Source: Flavobacterium chryseum (GTDB taxonomy: Bacteria > Bacteroidota > Bacteroidia > Flavobacteriales > Flavobacteriaceae). Taken from it: DNA of 64,000 nt. Position numbers and translations under genes: made by a program. The stretch is from contig NZ_SNWW01000006.1 of NCBI RefSeq assembly GCF_004362015.1, positions 124,001 through 188,000 of the forward strand, written 5' to 3'. This document shows positions 1-9,299 of the stretch, piece by piece (positions within the stretch are counted from its first letter, which is position 1; the number at the start of each line of letters is the position of its first letter). The notes below the pieces were generated by a model. That model had not been told where the DNA came from. It did no database searches and worked only from the letters and a program-made list of their open reading frames with translations.

Positions 1-611
1 TTGGTGAATTTCTTCCATTTAAGAATGTTATTCTGAAAAAGAATATCTTCCGCATAGATCATCGGTTTACTTACATCATAAAGCGTGTTGGCTCTTTCTA
101 AATCTGCCAGAATCGTTTCGTAAATAAACTCTTGTGTGTCATATTTTGGATATAAAATACCGTCTTCGCCACGAACGGCCTCAGTCATAGGAACTGGTCC
201 AAAAAGATCTGTAAGGTTCGCATAAACAAGCGCGTTAAGCGTTAAGGCAACGGCTTCATAGTTAACGTCACCGGCTTTAACTGCGGCCATTCGCATTTCT
301 CTGATATTAGACAGCCATTTATAATAATTGTTCCATGCCGAGTTCCCAATATTGTTGCTCACATCATAACGGTGCAGTCCTCCTGTGATACTTGGAAACG
401 GAAGTGAAACCTGCATCAGATTGAAGGTAACATCAACACTCTGCAGTGCATTCTGAGAAGCAACCCCATAAATAATTGGATTTAGTAAGGTCCCCGGACT
501 TATTTCTGAAATAAGATTTGGGTTATCGTTAAGTTCTTCAAAACCTTCTGAACAAGAAATTGTCAGTCCTGTAAGCAGAAGAATTATCGCTGTAATTTTT
601 ATTTTTTTCAT
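1..611 (-). CDS. SusD/RagB-family outer-membrane lipoprotein (partial)
   Basis: The reading frame starts at 611 on the minus strand and runs off the left edge, so only the N-terminal ~203 residues are present. It opens with a signal peptide and lipobox (LTGLTISC, Cys20). The next segment (SEGFEELNDNPNLI, then SPGTLLNPIIYG) is typical of the SusD-like_2 branch. SusD proteins cap the SusC barrel on the cell surface and hand it nutrients, mostly oligosaccharides or peptides. The gene follows the SusC gene by only 7 bp and is surely co-transcribed with it. The substrate cannot be read from this fragment. Confidence 0.88.
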   Translation of the reverse strand, partial: MKKIKITAIILLLTGLTISCSEGFEELNDNPNLISEISPGTLLNPIIYGVASQNALQSVDVTFNLMQVSLPFPSITGGLHRYDVSNNIGNSAWNNYYKWLSNIREMRMAAVKAGDVNYEAVALTLNALVYANLTDLFGPVPMTEAVRGEDGILYPKYDTQEFIYETILADLERANTLYDVSKPMIYAEDILFQNNILKWKKFT

Positions 612-618
612 TGTTTTA

Positions 619-3600
619 TTATAAAGTCAAACTTAAATTAAAACCATAAGTAGCCGGAGAAGGCATTTGTCCTGTTTCTACACCAGGCAGAATGGTATCG
701 CCATTTAGGGCTGCGGTTTCCGGGTCATATATTGGAAAATCTGAAATAACAGCCAGATCTCTTCCAAAAATTGAAAACTGAACAGACTGAAGTCCGGTAT
801 CTTTAAGCCATCTTTTTGGCATATTATACTGGAGACTTACTTCTCGCAGTTTGGCATAAGAAGCATCAAACGAATTTGATTCGATATTGGCTCTTCGGTA
901 ATAACGAACATAATAATCTGCTGTTGCTACCTTTTTTGTATTTGGAGAATAAGATCCGTCAGCATTCTGAATCACACCGTCTCCTATAATATAACCTTCT
1001 GCCCTGCCCATTTCATTAGAATTTAATTTTCCCTGTTCAGAAAGTTTGTGGTGTGTCATAGAATAAATCATACCTCCATACTGACCGTCGATTGTTACAT
1101 TCATGGTAAAGTTTCCAACAGAGAAACTGTTAGTCAGACCCGCTTTCCAGTCCGGACTTGCGTCTCCTATATATTGTATCTGATCCGGGTAAGCTGGTAA
1201 TCCTGCATTGTCGTAAACAATCTTTCCGTCTGGCGATCTTACAAATCCAAAACCGTAAATGGCACTTGTAGTTCCTCCCACTTTAGCAATGATAGAAGCC
1301 GTTCCACCTGTTCCGATGATCTGCTGTCCGTCGATTCCTTCAGGAAGTTCCATAACTTTATTCCAGTTGCGTGACCAGTTTACATTGGTGCTCCATTTGA
1401 AATTGGCATTGTCTATAAATTTTCCGCCAAGTGATAATTCAACACCACGATTTTTTACTTTTCCACCGTTTAATACCGCTCCGCTATATCCTGTTGAAAA
1501 GTCCATTGGTATATCAATGATTTGATTTTTGGTAACACTCTCATAAAATGTTGCATCTGCCGTTAAGCGGTTATGCAGCATTCTGATTTCAAAACCGGTT
1601 TCAAAACTTGTTGTGATTTCGGGTTTAAAATGATCATTGTATAAAACCGTTAGTGTTTGTGCCGAACTCGGAAAAGCACTTTGTCCGTAATATTTTTGCG
1701 TTTTATAAGGTTCTGTATCATTTCCAACCTGTGCAAAAGAAAGTCTGTATTTTAAATAATCTATTGTTTTAGGTAACGAAACCATTTCAGAAACAATTAA
1801 ACTCGCATTAACCGACGGATAAAAGAATGAATTATTGGCTACTGGAAGTGTGCTCGTCCAGTCATTTCTTCCGGTAATATCAACAAAAAGCATTTCGCCA
1901 ACTGACATGGAAACTACTCCGTACAAGCTGTTCATTTTTTTGTAGGCATCTCCTAAAGTCAAAATCGGAGCGCTTGAACCGTTTGAAAGTTTGTATACTC
2001 CCGGCACTACAAGACCCGTTACTTCTGCTTCTGTTCTTCTGTATTTGTAGCTCATAGAGTTTCCTCCAGCTGAAGCTGAAAGAGAGAACTTATCGCTGAA
2101 ATCTTTTTTATAAGAAAGTAAAAAGTCTGAATTGATTTCCTGCTTAAATACATCCTGTCTTTCGTAGAAACCTTTTGCATATCGGTTAATACTGTAAGGT
2201 CTTTTTTGCTCTCTGGTCTGGTTGTACGTATTCATAGAAGAGCGCAACATTAAATCCAGATTTGGAGACAGTGCGATATTGGCAGAAAGATTCCCGACAA
2301 TCTGGTCGCTGTCTAGTGTATTGGTCGCCTCGTAAGCAATTAAATAAGGATTGTCGATAAAAGAACTAAACGGGTGCAGCTGCTGGATTTGTTCTTTTCC
2401 TTTTTCCCAAATTGGACGATACCAATCCAAATCGATATTGGGTTGCTGGAAAATCATAAAATACGCTATAGAACCGTTATTGTATCCTGTAGAAGGTAAG
2501 TTTTCACTGTTTCTTGTGTTGTAATTAACTGAAGTAGCCAGTTTAATTTTATCCGATACCTGATAGTTGGCATTTACCGCTGCGGTAACCCTGTCAAATC
2601 CGGTATTTGGCATAATCCATTCATTCTTTTGATTTCCAAGAGACAAACGCATCGATCCTTTTTCATCGCCTCCCTGAATAGAAAGGTTGTTATTTAATGT
2701 AATCCCTGTTCTCCAGAAATCTTTTCGGTTGTCGCCGTAAGATTGCCATGGAACTCTTTGCGCAGATTGCCCTTGTAAAGCAGGATCATACTGGAAAAAA
2801 TTCTGTCCTGTAAAAGCTGGTCCCCATGCACTGCTGGTTCCGCTTGTAGAAGTTCCGTCTGCAGAATTTCCATACGAATAATATTGATTTCCCTGAGCAT
2901 CCGGTGAATTTCCTGTTCCTTGTCCGTATTTATATTGATAATCAGGCCATCTCTGGATTTTATCAAAAGCAGCGCCCGTACTAAAAGAAATACCAAGCCC
3001 TTTATTTTTCTTTCCTGATTTTGTAGTAATAATAAGCGCTCCGTTTGCAGCACGGCTTCCGTAAAGTGCAGTTGCTCCCGCACCTTTTAATACTGTAACA
3101 GTATCAATATCATCAAGATTAAGGTCAGAAATTCCGTTTCCGTAATCAATAGGAGAATCTTCTCCCATGTAAGCACTTGTCGAACCTGAAGTTGTCATCT
3201 CTGCGTTTACCGGCACTCCATCAACAACAATAAGTGCATAATTTCCTTTTGGACTCAATGATCTGTTACCTCTAAGGGTAATTTGCTGTGAATTTAAAGG
3301 CCCGGAACCTGTAGAAATAATACTAAGTCCGGCAACTTTTCCTTTAAGCCCTGACGACCAGTTGTTAGATCTGGCCTGCGATAAGCTTTCAGACTTTATC
3401 GTTTGTTGCGAGAAACCAAGTTTTTTCTCTTCTCTTTTAATTCCCAAAGCAGTTACAACAACCTCGTTAAGCTCGCTTGTGCCTAATTTCATCGTAACTG
3501 TAATGACCGAAGTACTTGCTGAAACTTCCTGAGAAACATAACCCAAATAAGAAATAACAAGAACCGCTGAAGAACCTGATACAGCAAAATTGAAATTTCC

Positions 3601-4059
3601 TTCCATATCAGTCATCGTACTGGTTTTTGTTCCTTTTTCAAGTATGGTAACGCCCGGCATAGGCATTCCACTTTCATCCAGTACTTTTCCGCGTACTGAC
3701 ATCTGTGCACGCAGATTTTTGGTAACCGTAATCGTATTGTTCAGTTTCCTGAAAGATAATCCTGTTTTGGCTGCAATTTTTGAAAGTACGGCATCAAGGC
3801 TTTCTTTTTCGGCATAAATCGAAATACGCTGCGAAGTCCCTGATATTTTTTCATCAAAGACAAATGTAAATGTTGTTTTTTGTTCAACTGCCTTAAAAAA
3901 ATCTGTGATGGTAACATCTCTAAGATTAAGGCTGATTTGTGTATCCTTCTCTGAATGTCCTGTTGCAAATCCTGCAGCAGACATAAATAATATAATCATT
4001 AAGTAAAGATTTTTCATCTTGATATACTTATTGAAAAAAAATTGTAGTTTCGTATTCAT
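619..4059 (-). CDS. SusC/RagA-family TonB-dependent receptor with STN domain
   Basis: This is a 1146-residue outer-membrane active transporter. An N-terminal signal segment (about 15-34) is followed by a secretin/TonB N-terminal (STN) domain at about 42-112, a carboxypeptidase-regulatory-like domain at about 121-200, a plug near 200-350, and a long beta-barrel ending in an aromatic-rich strand. STN domains talk to FecR, and the FecR and sigma genes lie directly upstream, so the receptor both imports and signals. Met15 (4017) is an alternative start that would place the signal peptide at the very N-terminus. A basic pre-extension before the signal is common in this family, so the longer form is kept. 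The substrate is unknown. Confidence 0.93.
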   Translation of the reverse strand: MNTKLQFFFNKYIKMKNLYLMIILFMSAAGFATGHSEKDTQISLNLRDVTITDFFKAVEQKTTFTFVFDEKISGTSQRISIYAEKESLDAVLSKIAAKTGLSFRKLNNTITVTKNLRAQMSVRGKVLDESGMPMPGVTILEKGTKTSTMTDMEGNFNFAVSGSSAVLVISYLGYVSQEVSASTSVITVTMKLGTSELNEVVVTALGIKREEKKLGFSQQTIKSESLSQARSNNWSSGLKGKVAGLSIISTGSGPLNSQQITLRGNRSLSPKGNYALIVVDGVPVNAEMTTSGSTSAYMGEDSPIDYGNGISDLNLDDIDTVTVLKGAGATALYGSRAANGALIITTKSGKKNKGLGISFSTGAAFDKIQRWPDYQYKYGQGTGNSPDAQGNQYYSYGNSADGTSTSGTSSAWGPAFTGQNFFQYDPALQGQSAQRVPWQSYGDNRKDFWRTGITLNNNLSIQGGDEKGSMRLSLGNQKNEWIMPNTGFDRVTAAVNANYQVSDKIKLATSVNYNTRNSENLPSTGYNNGSIAYFMIFQQPNIDLDWYRPIWEKGKEQIQQLHPFSSFIDNPYLIAYEATNTLDSDQIVGNLSANIALSPNLDLMLRSSMNTYNQTREQKRPYSINRYAKGFYERQDVFKQEINSDFLLSYKKDFSDKFSLSASAGGNSMSYKYRRTEAEVTGLVVPGVYKLSNGSSAPILTLGDAYKKMNSLYGVVSMSVGEMLFVDITGRNDWTSTLPVANNSFFYPSVNASLIVSEMVSLPKTIDYLKYRLSFAQVGNDTEPYKTQKYYGQSAFPSSAQTLTVLYNDHFKPEITTSFETGFEIRMLHNRLTADATFYESVTKNQIIDIPMDFSTGYSGAVLNGGKVKNRGVELSLGGKFIDNANFKWSTNVNWSRNWNKVMELPEGIDGQQIIGTGGTASIIAKVGGTTSAIYGFGFVRSPDGKIVYDNAGLPAYPDQIQYIGDASPDWKAGLTNSFSVGNFTMNVTIDGQYGGMIYSMTHHKLSEQGKLNSNEMGRAEGYIIGDGVIQNADGSYSPNTKKVATADYYVRYYRRANIESNSFDASYAKLREVSLQYNMPKRWLKDTGLQSVQFSIFGRDLAVISDFPIYDPETAALNGDTILPGVETGQMPSPATYGFNLSLTL

Positions 4060-4148
4060 TACTATTGGGCTGTAAATTTAATTTATAGTCTGTTTTAAAT
4101 GCCCGTTTCCGTTGCACCGGAAGCGGGTTTATCTTTATTATTGGGCTC

Positions 4149-5078
4149 TTATGATGTCTTTCTTCTTATAACGATATGTTTTTTGGTTATATAATCTATT
4201 TTTAACTGTTTCAAAAAAGCGATACTTTCCAGTACATTTTCCAGCTTTTCATCTTTAAATTTTCCTGAAATGGTTAATTCCTGAAGTGCCTTATCTTCAA
4301 ATTCAATATCAACGTTATACCAGTTTTCAATAATTTTGGCCGTTTCAGAAAGTGTTGTATTTTTAAGCATGATAATGTTGCTCGTCCAGGCAATTCTTTC
4401 CCTGCTGTCTTCTGCAGAAATTCTGAAATCAGCGTTATTAACAAAATCGGCTTGCTGGTTTTTGATGATGTGTACTTTTTTTCCGGTTGGAGAACTAACC
4501 TCTACTTTTCCGGTTACAACACTTACTTTGGTAAGCATGTGCTTATAAGAATTTATATCAAATGAAGTTCCCAATACTTTGACTTTTACATCATGGGTTT
4601 GTACAGTAAAAGGCCTGCTTTTATCGTGGAATACTTTAAAATAAGCTTCACCACTAAGAGTAATGTTTCGGGCAGTTTCAAAATCTTCAAAATAAGTAAT
4701 ACTGCTGTTGGAGTTTAATACCACCACACTGCCGTCTTCCAGCAGCACTTCTTTTTTCTCTCCTTTGGCTGCAGTCTGTATTATTTCATTTGGTGCGAAT
4801 ACAAATTGTGCAGCGGTAAAGGCAACAGTAAAAGCTACAACTAAAATGGCTGCAATTTTTAAAGCTTTACGCAGTATATATTTTTTTGGCTTTCTATGAA
4901 TTCCTAAAAATATTTTATCCAAAATAACATCACCTTTTTGATCAGATATCTGATTCAGGTGAAATGTTGATTGATTCTGCATCTTATCGAAAAACGCCTC
5001 AACGGCTGTTTTTTCTTCAGGTGTGCAGGTACCTTGTGCATATTTTTTTGCCAGAAGCAAAAAGGTTTCTTTTTTCAA
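4149..5078 (-). CDS. FecR-family anti-sigma factor
   Basis: This 309-residue inner-membrane regulator has a cytoplasmic N-terminal sigma-binding part (1-70), one transmembrane helix (about 71-94), a periplasmic FecR domain (about 105-205, with GEKKEVLLEDGSVVVLNS), and a C-terminal DUF4974 domain (about 230-305) that contacts the receptor's STN domain. It lies between the ECF sigma gene and the SusC gene on the same strand. By family knowledge it holds the sigma factor inactive until the loaded receptor signals. Nothing looks degenerate. Confidence 0.93.
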   Translation of the reverse strand: MKKETFLLLAKKYAQGTCTPEEKTAVEAFFDKMQNQSTFHLNQISDQKGDVILDKIFLGIHRKPKKYILRKALKIAAILVVAFTVAFTAAQFVFAPNEIIQTAAKGEKKEVLLEDGSVVVLNSNSSITYFEDFETARNITLSGEAYFKVFHDKSRPFTVQTHDVKVKVLGTSFDINSYKHMLTKVSVVTGKVEVSSPTGKKVHIIKNQQADFVNNADFRISAEDSRERIAWTSNIIMLKNTTLSETAKIIENWYNVDIEFEDKALQELTISGKFKDEKLENVLESIAFLKQLKIDYITKKHIVIRRKTS

Positions 5079-5167
5079 AATGAGTGCTTTTAACTACAAG
5101 TAACCATTTTTGATCATAACAAGTAGTCGAAATACCAGTCTTAACGTTTTCTTAAAATAGCGGTATT

Positions 5168-5755
5168 TTAGTTAACATAAAAAAGTGCGGCCCAGTAAAA
5201 AAGAAGGAAATTGTTAGAATGGTGATTCAAACGAAGTTGTTTTAGCGCGTTGCTGATATGCTTTTCTACAGTATGAATGGAGAGGCTAAGTCTGTCTGCA
5301 ATTTCAGCATTGGTAAATTGATCGATACGGCTTAACAAAAAAACTTCCCGACATTTGGGAGTGAGTCGGTTAATATCATCCATTATACCTTTTTCAAATT
5401 CAATATATTCGATATCATTGACTGTGTTGTGAGGCGCAGGAATGCTTTCAAGGACATCCAAATGCTGCTGATCAAATTTTAAGTTTCTAATTTGATTTGC
5501 AATTCTATATTTAACAGCCCTGAAAAGATAGGCTTCAAGATTAAGTATCACTGTATTACCTGAGTTTTTCCAAAGGCTGATGAAAATTTCCTGAACAATA
5601 TCCTCACAGATGGCTTCTTCTTTATAAATCTTAAAAGCATAGCTGTATAGCTTTTTCCAATAACGATTAAAAATAACGGCAAACGCATCGCTATTTCCCT
5701 GAAATATCAATTTCTGGAGTTCATCGTCAGACATTGGCAAAAGATAGTTTTCCAT
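5168..5755 (-). CDS. ECF RNA polymerase sigma factor (FecI-type)
   Basis: This is a sigma-70 family protein of about 195 residues with only regions 2 and 4. Region 2 is seen in the DAFAVIFNRYWKKLYSYA and EDIVQEIFISLWKN segments. Region 4 is the helix-turn-helix at LTPKCREVFLLSR and SLSIHTVEKHISNALKQL. It heads the sigma-FecR-SusC-SusD run and probably drives that operon when the FecR brake is released. The frame is open to 5773, but the start at 5755 (MENYLLP) fits better. A third Met at 5734 also matches many homologues. Confidence 0.92.
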   Translation of the reverse strand: MENYLLPMSDDELQKLIFQGNSDAFAVIFNRYWKKLYSYAFKIYKEEAICEDIVQEIFISLWKNSGNTVILNLEAYLFRAVKYRIANQIRNLKFDQQHLDVLESIPAPHNTVNDIEYIEFEKGIMDDINRLTPKCREVFLLSRIDQFTNAEIADRLSLSIHTVEKHISNALKQLRLNHHSNNFLLFYWAALFYVN

Positions 5756-5910
5756 GATAAATTTTAATCGCAAATGAAAACTAACAGGGAAAAAATACCT
5801 AAAAAGTTAATTTAACTTTATGTTAAGTTAATGGTGCAGGTAATAAATAAATTTTTAAAGAAGTACAAGAAGCGAATTACATCTATCAATTGAACATTTT
5901 AGAAATAAAA

Positions 5911-5944
5911 AAAACCTCCAAAATCAAATGACTTTGGAGGTTTT
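5911..5944 (-). terminator. Rho-independent terminator, possibly bidirectional
   Basis: A 12-bp perfect stem (AAAACCTCCAAA against TTTGGAGGTTTT) with a 10-base loop sits 19 bp past the stop of the minus-strand gene ending at 5963. Both arms end in A or T runs, so it could also act from the other side. Confidence 0.8.
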
Positions 5945-5962
5945 AAATTTTGTTTTATGCTA

Positions 5963-6415
5963 TTACATTTCGTTCAGGTCGTTGAACTCATGTAATGATT
6001 TCAATGTACCTTCGTAAAATAAAATTGCAGCAATTAGATTTCCCTTATCTGAATAAGGCATCATTTTACGCTGAAATTCTACCGTAGTATCTAAGAACGT
6101 TGATGTACCTATCGCTTGATTGTCTAACACTTTTTTGTGCTCAGAGTCGTCCGGAATACCCAAATCTGCCATCGTAACACCTGGTTTTGTAACCAATGCA
6201 ATGTATGGGAGAGTTTTCACTAGAACTTTAATACGCTCGATGTATAATTCCAAAAGCTCACCTTTTTGCATACCACTTAATTCTTTTTGATCATGGTATT
6301 TACGGATTAGAGCTGTTGTACTGATAATACTTCTCGGAGCATTTTTTGCCTGTGCTGAAATAGCGCCAGTCGTCAAGAAGAAAAGGATACTTAGTAAAAT
6401 AATTTTGCTCTTCAT
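5963..6415 (-). CDS. Secreted protein of unknown function
   Basis: This 150-residue protein has a clear Sec signal peptide cleaved after about residue 21 (GAISAQA). The mature part is helical-looking and mixed in charge, with no catalytic motif I recognise. It is flanked by its own promoter (6444-6473) and terminator (5911-5944), so it is a single-gene transcript, separate from the sigma operon. The cellular location should be the periplasm. No function is assigned. Confidence 0.75.
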   Translation of the reverse strand: MKSKIILLSILFFLTTGAISAQAKNAPRSIISTTALIRKYHDQKELSGMQKGELLELYIERIKVLVKTLPYIALVTKPGVTMADLGIPDDSEHKKVLDNQAIGTSTFLDTTVEFQRKMMPYSDKGNLIAAILFYEGTLKSLHEFNDLNEM

Positions 6416-6443
6416 ATTCTTAATGTATTGGTTGTTAATGGAA

Positions 6444-6473
6444 CAAAAATATACAAATTAACTTAAATTGCAA
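6444..6473 (-). promoter_or_regulatory. Flavobacterial promoter for the gene at 5963-6415
   Basis: Read on the minus strand, TTG (6471-6473) is followed by a 19-base spacer and TATTTTTG (6444-6451). This fits the Bacteroidota consensus TTG-N17-23-TAnnTTTG. It lies about 30 bp upstream of the ATG at 6415. Confidence 0.7.
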
Positions 6474-6520
6474 CTTTATTGATTTCTTTTTTTTGAAAAA
6501 TTTTAACAATTATCAATATA

Positions 6521-7231
6521 TCATTCTATAGCGCCATCATAAGTCAGGGTATCAGTGGGAAGCTCTGAAATTTTATAATTATTTTTTATTCCTTCTTGTG
6601 AGTTTATTATTCTAAAACGGCCCGGGTATTTTATCCAAATACTTTTTTTGTTGCCATAATAGTCCATAAATTCTTCACAAACAAAAACTGCATGTGCTGT
6701 TGACCATGCAACAACTCCACAAAATTCATTTCCGGATTGTCGTTTTAATTTTTGTACTTGCTTTCCTTTTTCGAATCCTAAATATTTATAAATTGTTGGA
6801 GTATAAACTTCACCATCTTCTAAATCTTCTAATGCTTTCTCAAAAGTTGCATCCTTGTCAATAATCTGTTTGTATTTTGCCATCACGGCGTAGGCCAGTA
6901 TTGCGTAGTCTGTAATTTCTTCGCTCTCGCAATTGTCTTTAATAAATACAAAACCTGCAGAAAATTTAGCTTTCTCTATTTCATCATTTTTCAGATGGAA
7001 TGAGGCATTATTTTTTAAGGTTATTTTGTATAAACTGTCGTTTATTTTTTCAGTCACAAAAAGGTTGTCTAATCCATAAATATTTAAAGAAGCTTTAATT
7101 AAAGCAATCGATGAACAATTTGTACGTTCTCCTTGTTTAAAGCTTTCGAATATTTTATCTGAACTCAATTGTGAGTAAGAATTTGAATAAACAAACATGA
7201 AAAATAAAAATATTGAAGTAATAGATTTCAT
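6521..7231 (-). CDS. Secreted protein, possibly papain-like
   Basis: This 236-residue protein has a signal peptide (cut near SNSYSQ, about residue 20). After it come a Cys in a helix-like setting (GERTNCSSIALIKASLNIYG) and a later His (STAHAVFVCEEF). The order Cys then His resembles papain- or calpain-like cysteine proteases, but the glycine-rich context of true calpain domains is absent, so this is only a suggestion. It stands alone, divergent from the polyketide cluster. It might equally be a non-catalytic secreted protein. Confidence 0.65.
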   Translation of the reverse strand: MKSITSIFLFFMFVYSNSYSQLSSDKIFESFKQGERTNCSSIALIKASLNIYGLDNLFVTEKINDSLYKITLKNNASFHLKNDEIEKAKFSAGFVFIKDNCESEEITDYAILAYAVMAKYKQIIDKDATFEKALEDLEDGEVYTPTIYKYLGFEKGKQVQKLKRQSGNEFCGVVAWSTAHAVFVCEEFMDYYGNKKSIWIKYPGRFRIINSQEGIKNNYKISELPTDTLTYDGAIE

Positions 7232-7275
7232 TGTCTTTAGATTTTATAGTTGTTACCCAAATCATTTTTGGGAGA

Positions 7276-7314
7276 TATAGATTTTACAAATCTATAAAAA
7301 TCAACTCATAGTTG
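7276..7314. repeat. Two adjacent perfect inverted repeats between divergent genes
   Basis: TATAGATTT (7276-7284) and AAATCTATA (7288-7296) form a perfect 9-bp inverted repeat around a 3-base centre. CAACT (7302-7306) and AGTTG (7310-7314) form a second one followed by a T run. They lie 45-80 bp upstream of the minus-strand gene at 7231 and about 150 bp upstream of the cluster start at 7458. They could be operators or a terminator-like insulator. Confidence 0.4.
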
Positions 7315-7457
7315 TTTTTTTACTTTTAACTTTTATCAAAAAAAATACGGGATGCTTTACTTACGCTGCTTTGCTTTACTAATTTTAATACGTTAAAATA
7401 TTCCTTTTTTAGAATTATCCTTTGCATTATGTGAGATTTTATGCCTAAATTGGTTAT

Positions 7458-8585
7458 ATGGAAAAAAATCCGGATGTATTGATTATTGGCGGCGGACTTG
7501 CCGGATTGGCTGCAGCGATTCATCTGTCCCGGAATAATTTGAAAATAACGCTGCTTGAAAAATCCGGCTATCCCAGACATAAAGTCTGCGGTGAATATAT
7601 TTCGAATGAGATTCTTCCCTATCTGCAATGGCTTGATGCTGATGTTTCGGCACTTCATCCAACAAACATTTCCAAATTTGAATTTACAACCCATAATGGA
7701 AAAGCTGCAAAAGCAAAACTTCCATTAGGAGGATTTGGCATCAGCAGATATGCGCTTGATGATTTTTTATGCCAAAAGGCAGTAGCAAACAACTGTACTA
7801 TTATTAAAGAAACAGTTACTGATGTTTCTTTTGATGATGATTTATTTACCGTTACAACTTCAAATCAAATTTTAAAGGCTAAAATAGTATTGGGTGCTTT
7901 TGGCAAACGCTCGAATGTAGATCAGGTTTTAGATCGGAATTTTATCAGTAAAAAATCGCCCTGGTTAGCGGTAAAAGCGCATTATTCCGGTACTTTAGAT
8001 AATGACGTTGTTGCGCTGCACAATTTTAAAGGTGGTTATTGCGGCGTTTCTAAGGTTGAAAACAATATGATAAACATTTGCTATCTGGCCGATTACGCCA
8101 CTTTTAAGCAATATAAAAATATTGAGGATTATCAACAAAATGTACTTTACAAAAACAAACATCTTAAAAACGTTTTTGAAAATAGTACGCTTCTTTTTGA
8201 TAAACCATTAACGATAAGCCAGATTTCTTTTGATAAAAAACAAGCTGTCGAAAATCATATACTAATGATTGGCGATACGGCAGGTCTTATTCATCCGCTT
8301 TGTGGTAACGGAATGGCGATGGCAATTCACAGCGCAAAAATAGCATCAGAATTAATCCTGGATTATTATTCAGATGAAAAAATATCACGCGAATTATTAG
8401 AAAAAAATTATACGAAAGAATGGAAAAAACATTTTGGAAAAAGAGTTTTTATGGGCAGGATTCTGGCGCAAATCTTAACTCATAAAACCATTACCAATAT
8501 ACTTGTTGCAATAGTGGCATCGTTTCCCGGATTACTTCCCGCAATAATTAAACAAACGCATGGCAAACCTATAGCAATCAATTAA
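7458..8585 (+). CDS. FAD-dependent oxidoreductase (geranylgeranyl-reductase-like) of a type III PKS cluster
   Basis: This 375-residue flavoprotein has an N-terminal Rossmann motif (IIGGGLAGLAAAIHLSR, about 9-25), the PRHKVCGEYIS segment shared by geranylgeranyl reductases and FAD monooxygenases (about 40-50), and the second FAD motif GDTAGLIHPLCGNGMA near 275. It starts the cluster, and its stop abuts the methyltransferase start. By analogy with alkylresorcinol and pyrone clusters it would hydroxylate or reduce the polyketide product. The exact reaction is not visible. Whether it is a monooxygenase or a reductase is open. Confidence 0.85.
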   Translation: MEKNPDVLIIGGGLAGLAAAIHLSRNNLKITLLEKSGYPRHKVCGEYISNEILPYLQWLDADVSALHPTNISKFEFTTHNGKAAKAKLPLGGFGISRYALDDFLCQKAVANNCTIIKETVTDVSFDDDLFTVTTSNQILKAKIVLGAFGKRSNVDQVLDRNFISKKSPWLAVKAHYSGTLDNDVVALHNFKGGYCGVSKVENNMINICYLADYATFKQYKNIEDYQQNVLYKNKHLKNVFENSTLLFDKPLTISQISFDKKQAVENHILMIGDTAGLIHPLCGNGMAMAIHSAKIASELILDYYSDEKISRELLEKNYTKEWKKHFGKRVFMGRILAQILTHKTITNILVAIVASFPGLLPAIIKQTHGKPIAIN

Positions 8586-9299
8586 ATGGCAATAAATACA
8601 AAATATAGAACGCAGGAAACTGAAATAATGGATGATTTTTCTCTTCAGGGAGAAGAATTAAGAGCTGCACTTGACCAAATTGCTTCTATTAATCAATTAC
8701 TTGGCGGAAACAGAGTGACATTAAACGGAATAAAAAAATTATTAAAAAAATCTGATAGAAGAAAAACAATTACAATTGTAGATATAGGCTGTGGTAACGG
8801 TGATATCTTACGGATGCTGGCAAAATTTGGTCAAAAAAACAACCTGAATTTTAAATTCATTGGTGTCGATGCTAATGATTTTACAATAAATTACGCGAGA
8901 ACATTATCAAAGGAATATTCAAATATTGAGTATAGATGCGTGGATATTTTTAGTGAAGATTTTAAAACCATACAATATGATATTGTTTTATGCACCCTAA
9001 CCCTGCACCATTTTACCAATGAGCAAATATTAAATATAATTAGTACCTTTAATAACAACGCACAGATTGGTGTTGTTATTAACGATTTGCATCGCAGTAA
9101 ATTAGCGTATCTCCTTTTTCAATTGATTTGCGTTACGTTTAATTTGAGCAGAATGTCGCGTGAAGATGGATTAGTCTCTATTCTAAGAGGATTCAGGAAA
9201 AACGAATTAGAAGGATTCTCCCAAAAATTAAATTTAAAAAACTACTCCATAAACTGGAAATGGGCTTTTCGCTACCAGTGGATAATTGCTAAAACATGA
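8586..9299 (+). CDS. Class I SAM-dependent methyltransferase
   Basis: This 237-residue protein carries the SAM-binding motif VDIGCGNGDILRML (about 65-78), an acidic second motif (FIGVDAND) and a third (DIVLCTLTLHHF). It is tightly packed, starting at the base after the oxidoreductase stop and overlapping the PKS start by 4 bp (ATGA). It most likely O- or C-methylates the aromatic or pyrone product of the next gene. The first Met is used because the junction leaves no other room, though Met16 (MDDFSLQGEE) would resemble shorter homologues. Confidence 0.87.
   Translation: MAINTKYRTQETEIMDDFSLQGEELRAALDQIASINQLLGGNRVTLNGIKKLLKKSDRRKTITIVDIGCGNGDILRMLAKFGQKNNLNFKFIGVDANDFTINYARTLSKEYSNIEYRCVDIFSEDFKTIQYDIVLCTLTLHHFTNEQILNIISTFNNNAQIGVVINDLHRSKLAYLLFQLICVTFNLSRMSREDGLVSILRGFRKNELEGFSQKLNLKNYSINWKWAFRYQWIIAKT

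Noticed and set aside
2694..3083. 129-codon frame on the minus strand inside the SusC gene
   Set aside because: It lies wholly within the receptor's reading frame region in another frame and has no signal, domain or spacing that suggests translation.
7326..7694. 122-codon minus-strand frame over the start of the oxidoreductase
   Set aside because: It overlaps the clear FAD oxidoreductase on the opposite strand and has no recognisable features.
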